Of a DNA stretch of 64,000 bases, positions 55,129-64,000 are shown piece by piece (the first letter of the stretch is position 1; every line of letters starts with the position of its first letter). The notes beneath the pieces are model-generated. The model saw only the letters and a program-made list of their open reading frames with translations. It was not told the origin of the DNA and searched no databases. Source of the stretch: Corynebacterium crudilactis (GTDB lineage: Bacteria > Actinomycetota > Actinomycetes > Mycobacteriales > Mycobacteriaceae); NCBI RefSeq assembly GCF_001643015.1, contig NZ_CP015622.1, positions 2,059,358 through 2,123,357 on the forward strand. The letters run 5' to 3'. Both the position numbers and the translations under genes were made by a program.

Positions 55129-56361
55129 ATGGGTGTTAGTCCGCTACTGGCGATTGAACGTCCACATCTACCGCGTCCCACCTTCCGTGAAATCATCCAC
55201 GATATTGGCCCGCAGGAGATCGGTAACGGCCTGGTTGCGCTGATCTTCTCAGCCTCTGGCCCCATCGCCGTGATATTGGCTGCCGCCGCGGCTGGAAACT
55301 TAAGCCCGGATCAAACCTCTTCCTGGATCTTCGGCGCTTTCCTCGGTAACGGCCTGCTTACCTTGCTACTGACCTATCTCTACCGCAGTCCACAGGCCTA
55401 CTTCTGGACTATTCCCGGCACCGTTATCGCCGGAGATGCGCTGACACACTTGTCCTTCGGTGAAGTTATTGGGGCCTATCTGGCAACAGCTGTCCTCGTC
55501 TTCTTATTGGGATGGACAGGAGTGATCGGCCGAATCATGGCGGTATTACCAGCAACGATCGTCATGGCTATGGTTGCTGGTATCTTCCTGCGCTTTGGCT
55601 TGGATCTTATTACCGCAGCTACTGATGATCCACTCATCACGATCTCCATGATCGTGGTCTTTGTCGGCCTCAGTATTGCGCCAAAGGTAGCTGCAGTAGC
55701 TCCGCCGGTAGCGATCGCTGCGGTCGCTGGCACATTGGTGGCAATCCTTGCAGGTCAGGTTAACTCTGGAATCCTCGATGATGGGGTGATCGCAACCCCA
55801 ATTTTAACTGCTCCAGAATTCTCGATGGGGGCAATGCTGGAGTTGGTGATCCCGCTGACAATCACCGTGGTCATCGTGCAAAACGGCCAGGGCATTGCGG
55901 TGTTACAGGCCGCAGGACATAGGCCGGGTGTTAACCTTGCTGCAGCAGCCAGTGGTCTAGTCTCAATTCCGATGGCGTTGATCGGCAATATCACCACCTG
56001 CCTGACAGGGCCGACCAATGCGTTGATCGTAGCCAGTGGCAAGTCCCAGCGTCACTATGCTGCTGCCATGGTCACCGCTTTGGGAGCTATCACGGTGGGA
56101 TTATTCTCCCCGGCTTTTGTCGGATTCATGCTGGCTATGCCTGTCTCGTTTGTCTCCGCCCTAGCAGGAATCGCGATGCTCACCCCGCTAAAAAATGCCT
56201 TCTTAGCAGGGTTTAAAGGCCCCTTTTCTACCGGTGCACTGGTATGTTTCCTGGTCACGGTTTCTGAGCTGACCTTATTGGGAATCACTGCTCCGTTCTG
56301 GGGCATTGTCTTTGGTTGCCTGATCGCATGGTTGATGGACCCTAAGCCCAAAAAAGCTTAA
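55129..56361 (+). CDS. Benzoate/H+ symporter family (BenE) transporter
   Basis: A 410-aa membrane protein with about 12 helices matching the BenE family. Typical regions are the N-terminal HDIGPQEIGNGLVALIFSAS, SPQAYFWTIPGTV, and the central ITVVIVQNGQGIAVLQAAG and NITTCLTGPTNALI. Characterised members import benzoate, but substrate specificity of this one is not shown. Start ATG at 55129 has AGGAG with 7-nt spacing. It stands alone, with no aromatic-degradation genes next to it; the putative aromatic module of this window is about 35 kb away. Confidence 0.88.
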   Translation: MGVSPLLAIERPHLPRPTFREIIHDIGPQEIGNGLVALIFSASGPIAVILAAAAAGNLSPDQTSSWIFGAFLGNGLLTLLLTYLYRSPQAYFWTIPGTVIAGDALTHLSFGEVIGAYLATAVLVFLLGWTGVIGRIMAVLPATIVMAMVAGIFLRFGLDLITAATDDPLITISMIVVFVGLSIAPKVAAVAPPVAIAAVAGTLVAILAGQVNSGILDDGVIATPILTAPEFSMGAMLELVIPLTITVVIVQNGQGIAVLQAAGHRPGVNLAAAASGLVSIPMALIGNITTCLTGPTNALIVASGKSQRHYAAAMVTALGAITVGLFSPAFVGFMLAMPVSFVSALAGIAMLTPLKNAFLAGFKGPFSTGALVCFLVTVSELTLLGITAPFWGIVFGCLIAWLMDPKPKKA

Positions 56362-56506
56362 CGCCCAGATACTGTAAGTACACTGATCCTGTCGGCTCCC
56401 GGGTTGAGCACTATGTGGACGTGTATGTGATCCCACTCTTTTAGTCACTTGATCGCGATTTTAGTGAGGGCAGTTTTTCAGCAGGACGCTGGGAATTTTC
56501 CACTAC

Positions 56507-56637
56507 ACCACACGAGAATGCCCACGGCTAAAGTTTTTAGGCTTCGTGGGCAGCTGTGTTTGGTTCGAACTCGGATAACCAAACCAGAGTGGCCCATGGC
56601 AAGCTAAAATCTGAACTGTGGACACTGTGGTTTAGTT
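56507..56637. repeat. Dispersed intergenic palindromic repeat, locus C
   Basis: Unit one runs 56507-56564 with core TGCCCACG pairing CGTGGGCA and a GTTTGGTT end. Unit two runs 56577-56637, beginning AACCAAACCA and ending TGTGGTTTAGTT. Both are related to the loci at 13371 and 37624. The gap from 56362 to 56705 holds no gene. Confidence 0.65.
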
Positions 56638-56705
56638 CTCCGCATCGCCTAATCCGATAAAAATCAGCATCAGATATTGAAGCAATGCCCGTCAAAATTC
56701 ACAAA

Positions 56706-57130
<425 letters not shown>

Positions 57131-57196
57131 CGCTTTACATTACACCCGCGAAGCCTGAAAACTTAAAACTCCTGCGGGGTCGAAAGAAAAGAATTG

Positions 57197-58372
57197 CTAA
57201 TAGATCCTGGTGCTTGAAGATTGTTCCAAGTGCGAGGTGTCATTGAACAATCTCATGCAGGTTGGCCCATCTGCATAGAATTCAGCAATGGATAGTGATG
57301 CCAAATCCAGGTGAGCTTTTTGGAAAAATGATGGACTAGAGTCCAAAGCCTGGCGCAGAATTGCCTTGATGGGCGTGACATGGCTGACTACGAGGACATT
57401 AGCTGCGCCGTACTCCCGTTGTAGGCTTTCTCGCGCCTTTTTCACTCGGCGACTTACTGCTTGCAAGGACTCTCCTCCTGGAGGAGCCACAGAAGTATCA
57501 GTGAGCCATTTGGTATGTAGTTCTGGATCTTGCTCATGAGCTTGGGCAAAGGACTTGCCATCCCACAGGCCAAAATCTGTTTCGATGAGATCATCAATTA
57601 CACGTACCTGCAGACCTAAAGCTTGCGCAGCTGCTTCAGCGGTTTGCATGGTGCGGGCAAGAGGAGAGGCAACAATGGCATCAATGCCACCAGTTTGTGC
57701 CAGTCGGTGGGCTGCCGCTGCGGCCTGTTTTTCACCAAGCTCAGATAACTGTGGATTAGAGCGACCTGAGTATTGGCGTGCAGCAGACATGGCAGTTTGT
57801 CCATGTCGAAGCAGCAGGAACCTAGTTGGATCTGTGGTAGCACCGTTCCAATTGGTAGGTTTGGTTGCAGAGCAGTTGAGGCTCTCTTGTCCTGCTGAAG
57901 AAGCGGCGGGAGAAGGAGTATCCAGAGAAGCGACAGAGCTAGCAACAATACCTTCAGGCTTTCCAGCAGCTGCAGCATCCATTGCCACATTAGAAAGCGC
58001 ATCAGCGCGTTTGTTTTTCTCTCGGGGAATCCAGGTATAGGTGACCGCACCGATGGCAGAGGCAAGATCTCGTGCTTCCAGCGCAAGAACCTTCATGTCA
58101 GGGTGTTTAATTTTCCACCTGCCTGACATTTGTTCCACCACAAGTTTGGAATCCATGAAGACATCCACGGAGGTGGCGCGAAGTTCTCGGGCAGCTTTGA
58201 GGCCTTCCAGCAGTCCGCGGTATTCTGCGACGTTGTTGGTGGCTTTGGTTCCCACCACATAAGCAATTTCCCGGAGGACTTCTGCTTTATTGTCTGAGTA
58301 AACCACGGTGCCAGAACCAGCGATACCTGGGTTGCCGCGGGAGCCGCCGTCGGCCTCAATCACTAATTTCAC
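57197..58372 (-). CDS. Bifunctional RNase HI / histidine phosphatase (CobC-like)
   Basis: A 391-aa fusion known from actinobacteria (Rv2228c type). The N-terminal RNase HI domain (about 1-130) has the catalytic acidic residues Asp8, Glu50, Asp74 and Asp124. A flexible linker follows, then a histidine phosphatase domain with LLRHGQTA (Arg189-His190) and the second histidine in VVSHVTPI. The phosphatase half acts on alpha-ribazole phosphate in related proteins, which would fit the cobUTS genes at 10.7-13.2 kb. The downstream gene order (zinc ribbon, Nif3) is conserved with mycobacteria. It ends 67 bases before rnpB. Confidence 0.93.
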   Translation of the reverse strand: MKLVIEADGGSRGNPGIAGSGTVVYSDNKAEVLREIAYVVGTKATNNVAEYRGLLEGLKAARELRATSVDVFMDSKLVVEQMSGRWKIKHPDMKVLALEARDLASAIGAVTYTWIPREKNKRADALSNVAMDAAAAGKPEGIVASSVASLDTPSPAASSAGQESLNCSATKPTNWNGATTDPTRFLLLRHGQTAMSAARQYSGRSNPQLSELGEKQAAAAAHRLAQTGGIDAIVASPLARTMQTAEAAAQALGLQVRVIDDLIETDFGLWDGKSFAQAHEQDPELHTKWLTDTSVAPPGGESLQAVSRRVKKARESLQREYGAANVLVVSHVTPIKAILRQALDSSPSFFQKAHLDLASLSIAEFYADGPTCMRLFNDTSHLEQSSSTRIY

Positions 58373-58387
58373 TGGAGAAAAATCCTT

Positions 58388-59107
58388 CTAGGAGATGTCT
58401 GTGATGAGGTAAGAGCCGCACTCAGGGCACTGTGGGACCTCATCTTTAGGGGTGTTGCGGATGTCGGAGATGCCGGAGGCAGGAAGAACCATGGCACATC
58501 CGCTGCAGGAACGTCCGTTGAATTGTGCTGCGCCAACACCGTTTTCTAGGCGCTGTTCGTAGAATTCAGCAAGAGCTTCTGCTGGTAGTTTTTCTTCCAG
58601 GCGTGCGATCACGGTGGCTGGATCTTCTGTGGCAGGAGCAGCGTTGTTTGCTTCTTCCACAGCAGCGCGCGCTTCAGCGACTTTGCGTTCGGTGTCTTTG
58701 ACGCGTGACTGTGCAAGATCCCGGTTGTTACGCAGAGCGTGGATCTCGTTGTGTGCTTCCTGCAGTTCGCTCATAAGGTCAGCAATACGGGATTTGGCGG
58801 TGTAGACATCATGGTTGAGATCTCGACGGCGGTTTTCATCGGTTTCTGCACCAAGTGCATCCTGTCCGTCTTTCTTCCTGCGACGAAGCTTGCGCTCATC
58901 TGACTGAATGCGCAGGATTTCATTTTCCATGTCATCGACAGCCATTTGTGCAGCTGACGCTGCATCGCGGTTTCGCGAAAGCTCTGCCACAGCTGCATCT
59001 GCAGCTGCCTGTTCTGGGGAGGTTTTCGGCGCAGAGACTGCAGTGGTGGCGCGGAAGGTATTTGCCAGCTCGAGCAAGTTTTTGTGCAGTGCGGGGTTAA
59101 GCTTCAT
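58388..59107 (-). CDS. Coiled-coil protein with C4 zinc ribbon
   Basis: A 239-aa protein with long alpha-helical coiled coils (about 25-165, rich in Ala, Arg, Glu) and a C-terminal zinc ribbon. The ligands are CSGC near residue 203 and CPEC near residue 228. It belongs to the family of Rv2229c and is encoded between the Nif3-like and RNase HI genes, as in mycobacteria. Function is not established; nucleic-acid or protein-complex roles are suggested. Start ATG at 59107 has GGAGACTTCC-type ribosome binding sequence upstream. Confidence 0.88.
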   Translation of the reverse strand: MKLNPALHKNLLELANTFRATTAVSAPKTSPEQAAADAAVAELSRNRDAASAAQMAVDDMENEILRIQSDERKLRRRKKDGQDALGAETDENRRRDLNHDVYTAKSRIADLMSELQEAHNEIHALRNNRDLAQSRVKDTERKVAEARAAVEEANNAAPATEDPATVIARLEEKLPAEALAEFYEQRLENGVGAAQFNGRSCSGCAMVLPASGISDIRNTPKDEVPQCPECGSYLITDIS

Positions 59108-59137
59108 CGGAAGTCTCCTTTTTTAGTTCTCAAAAAT

Positions 59138-60298
59138 TTAGTTCACACGGTCCATGGACGGTTGCGCATGCGCTGACATTGTCCATGGATCAGTGCGGAT
59201 CGAAATCACATCAACCTCGATCTGTGGGGCCTTTTCCTGCAAAATTTCCTGGGCTTGAGCAGTCCATGGAAATTCGCTGGCCCAGTGCGCAGTATCGATT
59301 ACTGCAGGGCCACCATCACGCAAATATTCATCAACTGGATGGTGGCGTAGATCAGAGGTGACATAAACGTCCACACCGAGCTTAATCACATCACTTAAGA
59401 AACTGTCACCCGACCCTGATGAAACGGCAACGCGCGAAACCATCTGGTCTGGATCGCCGGTGGCACGAATGCCCCATGCGGTCTCTGGCAGGTTGTTGGC
59501 TACTTGCTGCACAAGGTCAGCCAGACGCATGGGCTCGGGAAGTTCACCGATCCGGCCCAAACCGGTAGCGTTTTCTAAACTCTCCGCACTGTGCATTTCC
59601 ACAATGTCAAAGGCTGGTTCTTCATAGGGATGCGCTTCCCGAAGCACCGACGTGAGACGGGCGCGCAGGTTGCGTGGTGCAACAAACTCGATGCGCAGCT
59701 CAGGGGCTTTAAAGAGCTTATCGACGTCCCCTTCCGTCGGATTCGCGCCTTCTACTGGACGAAACTGTCCAGTGCCTTCAAACTCAAAGGAGCATTCCCG
59801 GTAGTCCCCGATTGCGCCGGCACCAGCGTCGAAAAGCATCTTTTTTAAAGGCGCTGCATCCTTAGGTAAAACGTGGACGCCCCATTTATCCATGCCCCCT
59901 AAAAGCCTGGGCGCAATGGGGCGCCCAGCTTTAATGCCGACGAGTTCCGCGAGTTTATCGTTGACACCTGGACGTGCCGAATCTGCATTAGTATGCGCAG
60001 AAAATAGTGCCACACCACCACGGATCAAAGTATGAATAACCTTGCCTTTAGGTTCATCAGCAGCCACTGAGGTGACACCACGAAGCAATAATGGGTGATG
60101 AATAATCAGCATATCTAGTCCCAGTGCAACGGCCTTTTCTGCGACTTCTTGAGTACAGTCCAGAGCCAATCCGACTTTCCGTACAGACGCAGCAGGATCG
60201 CCACAGATCAAGCCCACTTTGTCCCAGCTTTCAGCCAATGCCGGTGGATAGGCTTCATCCATGATGCGACGAATTTCGCCAACGGTTACTTCAATCAC
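59138..60298 (-). CDS. Nif3-like dinuclear metal centre protein
   Basis: A 386-aa protein of the Nif3/YbgI family, often annotated as GTP cyclohydrolase 1 type 2 homologue. Metal-binding residues are in IIHHPLLLRG and SAHTNADSARPG near the N-terminus, and in TSDLRHHPVDE and DTAHWASE near the C-terminus. A middle domain (about 130-260) is present as in most bacterial members. Biological role is uncertain. The GTG at 60298 has GGGGAG 8 nt upstream. First gene of a three-gene run with the zinc-ribbon and RNase HI fusion genes. Confidence 0.9.
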   Translation of the reverse strand: MIEVTVGEIRRIMDEAYPPALAESWDKVGLICGDPAASVRKVGLALDCTQEVAEKAVALGLDMLIIHHPLLLRGVTSVAADEPKGKVIHTLIRGGVALFSAHTNADSARPGVNDKLAELVGIKAGRPIAPRLLGGMDKWGVHVLPKDAAPLKKMLFDAGAGAIGDYRECSFEFEGTGQFRPVEGANPTEGDVDKLFKAPELRIEFVAPRNLRARLTSVLREAHPYEEPAFDIVEMHSAESLENATGLGRIGELPEPMRLADLVQQVANNLPETAWGIRATGDPDQMVSRVAVSSGSGDSFLSDVIKLGVDVYVTSDLRHHPVDEYLRDGGPAVIDTAHWASEFPWTAQAQEILQEKAPQIEVDVISIRTDPWTMSAHAQPSMDRVN

Positions 60299-60381
60299 GC
60301 ATTAACTCCCCTGGTTGTTACCGCTTGTCAATTCCTTATAAGTCTAGCCAAGCTCTGAAAAATTCTGGCACAGTTAAAGGT

Positions 60382-61038
60382 ATGACAACACCTTCAAAGA
60401 AAACCTTGCTTTTTGATCTCGATGGAACGCTCGTGGATTCTTTTCCAGGAATCCGCACATCTTTCCTGCACACTCTGCAGGAAAAAGAATGGGAGATTCC
60501 CTCTGAAGACCGCATTTCCCAAGTTCCAGGCCCTCCAATGGAATGGACTCTCCAAGACTTAGGAATGACCGCTGAACAGGCTCAGGACGCGCTAAAAACA
60601 TACCTCGACCATTATGGATTGGTGGGCTGGGATTTATCAGAAGAATTCCCCGGCATGAGAGATCTGCTCATTCGTCTCAAAAAGGACGGTTTCCGACTCT
60701 GCACCGCAACCTCCAAAGGTGAATTCTTTGCAGAAAAAGTCTTAAGAAAATTCGATATGTTTGATCTCTTTGATTTTATGGGCGCAGCCACCGATAACGG
60801 CACCAGGCGCAGCAAATCAGCAGTGATTAAACATGTCCTCGAAAGCGTCGGGCTGGAAGAACCTGCAGACATCTTGATGATCGGTGATCGATCCCACGAT
60901 ATTGAAGGTTCCGCAGAGTTCGGCATCGACTGCGTTGGCGTAACTTGGGGTTACGGAAATGCGACCGAATGGAGCGCTGCCCGTTTTACAGCTAGTACTG
61001 CAGAAGAGCTAGAAAGGATCATCCATGACTGGGCCTAA
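60382..61038 (+). CDS. gph: HAD phosphatase, phosphoglycolate phosphatase-like
   Basis: A 218-aa HAD-superfamily hydrolase. Motif I is FDLDGTLVDS with Asp12 and Asp14; motif II is in TATSKG; motif III/IV appears as a lysine in SKSAVI and the acidic pair in MIGDRSHDIEG. This arrangement matches phosphoglycolate phosphatase and related beta-phosphoglucomutase-like enzymes. The exact substrate cannot be told from sequence. The ATG at 60382 follows AAAGG closely; an upstream frame to 60325 is not used. Its end overlaps the PTP gene by 14 bases. Confidence 0.83.
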   Translation: MTTPSKKTLLFDLDGTLVDSFPGIRTSFLHTLQEKEWEIPSEDRISQVPGPPMEWTLQDLGMTAEQAQDALKTYLDHYGLVGWDLSEEFPGMRDLLIRLKKDGFRLCTATSKGEFFAEKVLRKFDMFDLFDFMGAATDNGTRRSKSAVIKHVLESVGLEEPADILMIGDRSHDIEGSAEFGIDCVGVTWGYGNATEWSAARFTASTAEELERIIHDWA

Positions 61039-61525
61039 TACATCGTTACCTTTAGAAATCGTTTTTGTATGCACCGGCAATATCTGCCGCTCCCCCATGG
61101 CAGAAGTAATCGCGCAAACTAAAGCTTCTGAGGCTGGTCTGAGCGAAAACGTCACGTTCTCCTCCTGTGGCATGGGTAATTGGCATGTGGGTCAATCTGC
61201 AGATAAACGAGCATTGGCAGAGCTCAAATCCACTGGCTATAACGGTGATACCCACCGCGCAGCACAGCTTGGACCAGAACATTTACGCGCAGATCTTTTC
61301 GTCGCGCTTGATTCCGGTCACGCTAGAGAACTTGCAGCTACCGGTGTGCCCAATGACAAGATTCGTCTCCTGCGCTCCTTTGACTCCAACTCCGATCCCA
61401 CCGCTGATGTTGCCGATCCTTATTACGGCACCTCCAAAGATTTCGCATTAACCCGAGAAAACATTGAAGCTGCTCTGCCCGGCCTGTTGGAATGGGTGAA
61501 GGATCACATTGGCTCTAATACTTAG
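61025..61525 (+). CDS. ptpA: Low-molecular-weight protein tyrosine phosphatase
   Basis: A 166-aa LMW-PTP. The P-loop is CTGNICRS with nucleophile Cys16 and Arg22 (CX5R), and the general-acid loop is VADPYYG near residue 130. The length matches PtpA of actinobacteria. Its gene overlaps the HAD gene by 14 bases and so is translationally coupled. In C. glutamicum LMW phosphatases counter bacterial tyrosine phosphorylation; target proteins are unknown here. A SURF1 gene follows after 34 bases. Confidence 0.92.
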   Translation: MTGPNTSLPLEIVFVCTGNICRSPMAEVIAQTKASEAGLSENVTFSSCGMGNWHVGQSADKRALAELKSTGYNGDTHRAAQLGPEHLRADLFVALDSGHARELAATGVPNDKIRLLRSFDSNSDPTADVADPYYGTSKDFALTRENIEAALPGLLEWVKDHIGSNT

Positions 61526-61559
61526 GTCTTTGGGCTAAAAAGTCCTAAGGTAGACAAGT

Positions 61560-62564
61560 GTGAACAGCAAGGTAAATAGCCCTTCCGGGCACGACAGGCA
61601 TGACGTGAACACCCGCTATTCCGGAAATTCGCGTGCACACACTAAAACCAAAGGTTGGAAAACATTTCTCTCGCCTGGTTGGATTATTTCCGCCTTGCTC
61701 ATTGTCTCTTTCTCCTATGCCGCGATTTCTATGCTCGCGCCCTGGCAGCTCCACAAAGATGACGATATCGTCGCACGCAACGAGCAGATCGTCGAGTCCT
61801 TCGAGCGCGACGTCGTTCCTTATACAGAGCTTTTCGACGCCTCCGGCCAGATCCCTTCAACGCAAGAGTTCTTCCGTGTGTCCCTCACCGGACATTATCT
61901 GCCAGATAGTGAAGTGCTCCTGCGCCTGCGCCCCGTTGATTCCGGCCCAGCATTTCAATCCTTAACTCCGTTTGAATTGGACAACGGGCGCATCGTACTT
62001 GTGAATCGCGGTTACGTCTCTTCTGAGGGCACTATCGTCCCAGAGATTGCAGCTGCCCCTTCCACTCCAGTGACGATCATCGGTTTCGCTCGAAAGAACG
62101 AAGGCGTGCCAGGTTCCGCTCCGATGGAGGACAGTGGCTATACCCAGGTTTATGGCATCCACACAGAACAAATCAGTGACACCACCGGTCTTGATCTCGG
62201 CACCGACTATGTTCAAGTCGCTGAAGGTGAACCTGGCGTGCTCAATGCCATGCCAATTCCGCAGATGGACCGTGGCAACCACCTCTCTTATGGTTTCCAG
62301 TGGATTGCTTTTGGCGTCATGGGACCACTTGCATTGGGTTACTTCATTTGGGCTGAAATGCGTGAGCGTCGCCGAGATAAGGAAGAACGCCAGCAAATGG
62401 CAGCGCTAGATACCACTGAGCCTGTCGAAGAAGAAGCTGTAGTTATTGAAGCACCAACCGCACCTACTATCACGCAGGCTGCATCCAAACGACGTTCTCG
62501 GTACGGTGATCAACATCGAAACCACTACGAAAACATCTCTAAGCGAGATGAAGAACGCTTTTAA
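61560..62564 (+). CDS. SURF1-family cytochrome oxidase assembly protein
   Basis: A 334-aa membrane protein. Two helices flank an extracytoplasmic domain: one at about 38-62 (IISALLIVSFSYAAISM) and one at about 240-262 (WIAFGVMGPLALGYFIW). SURF1 signatures are APWQLHKD, VLLRLRPVDSGPAF and VLVNRGYV. A charged C-terminal tail follows. The family helps haem a insertion into the aa3 oxidase, so it probably serves the CtaC/E/F proteins at the start of the window. GTG start with a TAAGGT box 8 nt upstream. A terminator follows. Confidence 0.9.
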   Translation: MNSKVNSPSGHDRHDVNTRYSGNSRAHTKTKGWKTFLSPGWIISALLIVSFSYAAISMLAPWQLHKDDDIVARNEQIVESFERDVVPYTELFDASGQIPSTQEFFRVSLTGHYLPDSEVLLRLRPVDSGPAFQSLTPFELDNGRIVLVNRGYVSSEGTIVPEIAAAPSTPVTIIGFARKNEGVPGSAPMEDSGYTQVYGIHTEQISDTTGLDLGTDYVQVAEGEPGVLNAMPIPQMDRGNHLSYGFQWIAFGVMGPLALGYFIWAEMRERRRDKEERQQMAALDTTEPVEEEAVVIEAPTAPTITQAASKRRSRYGDQHRNHYENISKRDEERF

Positions 62565-62579
62565 GAGCTTTTAGCTTTC

Positions 62580-62628
62580 AACCAGCATCTGTTTCCCAGC
62601 GGTGGAACAGATGCTGGTTTTCTCTTGT
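62580..62628 (+). terminator. Terminator of the SURF1 gene
   Basis: A 14-bp perfect stem (62580-62593 with 62606-62619), followed by TTCTCTTGTT, 16 bases after the stop. Confidence 0.85.
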
Positions 62629-62674
62629 TCTATGCCCATACTCCCAATCGTGTGCAAAATGTGGGCGTAAACGA

Positions 62675-62720
62675 AAAAGCAGGCCATGAAGGTTAATTAA
62701 AACCTTCATGGCCTGCTTTT
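62675..62720 (-). terminator. Terminator after tRNA-Val
   Basis: A perfect 20-bp stem (62675-62694 with 62701-62720) with a 6-base loop; on the minus strand it ends in TTTTTCG. It starts 8 bases after the tRNA. Confidence 0.88.
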
Positions 62721-62727
62721 ATATCTG

Positions 62728-62800
62728 TGCGCCCTGACGGGCTCGAACCGCCGACCTGCTGGGTGTAAACCAGCTGCTCTTCCAGCTGAGCTAAAGGCGC
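62728..62800 (-). tRNA. tRNA-Val (anticodon TAC)
   Basis: A 73-nt cloverleaf without encoded CCA. The acceptor stem GCGCCTT pairs with AGGGCGC, the D arm is GCTC/GAGC, and the anticodon loop TTTACAC has anticodon TAC, reading GUA valine codons. The T arm is GGCGG-TTCGAGC-CCGTC. It is followed by a strong terminator and is a single gene. Confidence 0.95.
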
Positions 62801-62910
62801 TCACGTGCTTTTCTAGAACCACCTTGGCGGCCTCGAAAGCAACGATTAGAATAGTAACACACAATCTCCACAGACCTAAAATCGCTGTTCAGGCCGTGGA
62901 AATTAGCGTT

Positions 62911-63342
62911 TTAAGGCTTCTTGTTTCCGCGCTGAACAAGGCAAGATCCCTGCCAAGCGCCGAGACGTTCCGCCTTAGTCTGAACAAGTCCAGCCAATTG
63001 CGCTGATTCAGAGATGACACCTGGAGCAAGTGCGCCATCTTTACCAATCCCAGGAGTTAATACCCAGACGCGACCATTCTCCGCGAGGGAACGAATGGAA
63101 TCTACAAGTCCGTCGACGAGATCGCCGTCATCCTCGCGCCACCAGAGCAGCACGACATCGCACAGCTCGTCGGTTTCTTCATCGAGCAGTTCTTCACCGA
63201 TTACCTCTTCGATGGACTCGCTGATCAGCTCGTCAGAATCTTCATCCCATCCAATTTCTTGAACGGACTGACCCGATTGAATGCCGAGTAGTTGAGCATA
63301 ATCCTGGGCACCTTGCTTGATTGCGCCCGGAGCGTCGGCCAC
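62911..63342 (-). CDS. DUF3052 family protein
   Basis: A 143-aa acidic protein of the actinobacterial DUF3052 family, function unknown. It starts MADAPGAIKQGAQDYAQLLG and has a conserved core with DVVLLWWREDDGDLVDGLVD, followed by VWVLTPGIGKDGAL. In mycobacteria members of this family lie beside aceE, which fits the expected aceE just beyond the right edge here. The ATG at 63342 has GAGGAGG upstream on the minus strand. Confidence 0.9.
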   Translation of the reverse strand: MADAPGAIKQGAQDYAQLLGIQSGQSVQEIGWDEDSDELISESIEEVIGEELLDEETDELCDVVLLWWREDDGDLVDGLVDSIRSLAENGRVWVLTPGIGKDGALAPGVISESAQLAGLVQTKAERLGAWQGSCLVQRGNKKP

Positions 63343-64000
63343 TTTAATATTCCTCCTCGTTTTGGCCCCATTGTATTAGCGGACCCATGTTTTGAAGATG
63401 CATCCGTGGGGCTATTGATATATACGCAATGCACATTACCGTCCAACCCATACGAAGAACCACCTTTCCTGGGAAATTTTTCCTTTTCCTCCCCCATTTT
63501 CCTGAATCAACGTTGCTATTCAGCTCCCCCGAAAAGGTGAATTCAATGCTCTCAAAATTGGAATTTCAGCAAAAAGGAGCATTATCAACACCTCCACTCT
63601 CCCCTCCGCCAAATAGGGATTACATGGTTAGCAAACCTGCACAAAAGGACATCAGACCTGTAGTTTCATGCACGCACATCAAAACGTGAGAGAAACATCA
63701 CACCAGCCCTGGAGTCTTGGATTAAAACTTTGCAAAACTTTGCAAGAGCCCACGAACATGCAGCTAGTTTCCATAGAGAAGTTATTGCCGAAGTACACAA
63801 CAATTGCCAGGAACCCCCTCAATCAATCAATACATGAAATCACGATGAGTGCTTCGGTTCACTTGCATCACCCCATACAAACAAAAGAGCAATTTTGCGT
63901 ATCCTTGTGAATAACTTATGCGTTAACTGTTCGTGCTCTTAGGTGTGCCACAATTAGGCACGGCCAAGGTCGATACCGGAAAACCGGGATGCATAAATTA
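63343..64000 (+). promoter_or_regulatory. Long noncoding region, probable aceE upstream region
   Basis: About 660 bases to the window edge with no supportable gene; the open frames present are short and unconserved. It contains two overlapping RamB-type boxes at 63724-63746. Gene order in Corynebacterium predicts aceE next on the plus strand, so this is probably its regulatory region and untranslated leader. Confidence 0.5.
63724..63746. promoter_or_regulatory. Two overlapping RamB-type boxes
   Basis: AAAACTTTGCAAA (63724-63736) and AAAACTTTGCAAG (63734-63746) overlap by three bases, at a 10-bp period. Both match the C. glutamicum RamB motif AA/GAACTTTGCAAA. RamB control of aceE is known in C. 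glutamicum; binding here is inference. Confidence 0.6.

Overview
The window looks like a chromosomal segment of a Corynebacterium closely related to C. glutamicum. I infer this from gene content, gene order and protein sequences that I recognise from memory: qcrCAB-ctaE-ctaF-ctaC next to ltsA, ilvE-pepA, sucB-lipB-lipA, sucE, glnA, thrC, glnA2-glnE, rnpB, and a tRNA-Val before the expected aceE region. Moderate GC, frequent GTG starts and many starts preceded by a TANNNT box at about 7 nt (leaderless-type) fit the same group. No phage, insertion sequence, CRISPR array or rRNA was seen.

Layout. 1-6.5 kb (minus strand): the cytochrome bc1-aa3 branch (qcrB truncated by the window edge, qcrA, qcrC, ctaE, ctaF, ctaC). 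7-13.2 kb: ltsA (cell-wall amidotransferase), an A-type Fe-S carrier, a DUF3043 membrane protein and cobU-cobT-cobS for the cobalamin lower loop. 13.2-20 kb: the most accessory-looking part, with an MFS transporter, a PucR-type regulator, an FAD aromatic monooxygenase and a salicylaldehyde-dehydrogenase-like ALDH, read here as a putative aromatic aldehyde/acid catabolic module. 20-31 kb: SDR, ilvE, pepA, sucB (three lipoyl domains), lipB, lipA, a DUF4191 protein and the dicarboxylate exporter sucE. 31.3-32.3 kb: a decayed DUF218 gene. 32.3-37.5 kb: RDD protein, glnA, a 55-aa protein, cupin, NUDIX, luciferase-like oxidoreductase and RidA. 37.9-42.5 kb: thrC and two tandem paralogous MFS transporters. 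42.5-47.7 kb: a low-complexity protein, glnE and glnA2. 47.8-56.4 kb: DUF2786, CYTH-CHAD, a galactokinase-like protein, an RNase II-type protein, a second SDR and a BenE-type transporter. 56.7-63.3 kb: rnpB, RNase HI-phosphatase fusion, zinc-ribbon protein, Nif3-like protein, HAD phosphatase, low-molecular-weight PTP, SURF1, tRNA-Val and DUF3052. The last 0.66 kb is noncoding and carries two overlapping RamB-type boxes, so aceE probably starts just beyond the edge.

How the parts relate. SURF1 assists assembly of the oxidase whose subunits are at the start. LipB and LipA make the cofactor carried by SucB next door. GlnE acts on GlnA, which keeps its adenylylation tyrosine. CobU, CobT and CobS plus the phosphatase domain of the RNase H fusion cover cobalamin nucleotide-loop assembly. 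The least explained signals are three intergenic loci sharing long palindromes, a 12-mer RCGTCGAAAAGC seen nine times, a perfect palindrome spanning the start codon of the PucR gene, and an exact 354-bp lipoyl-domain duplication in sucB.
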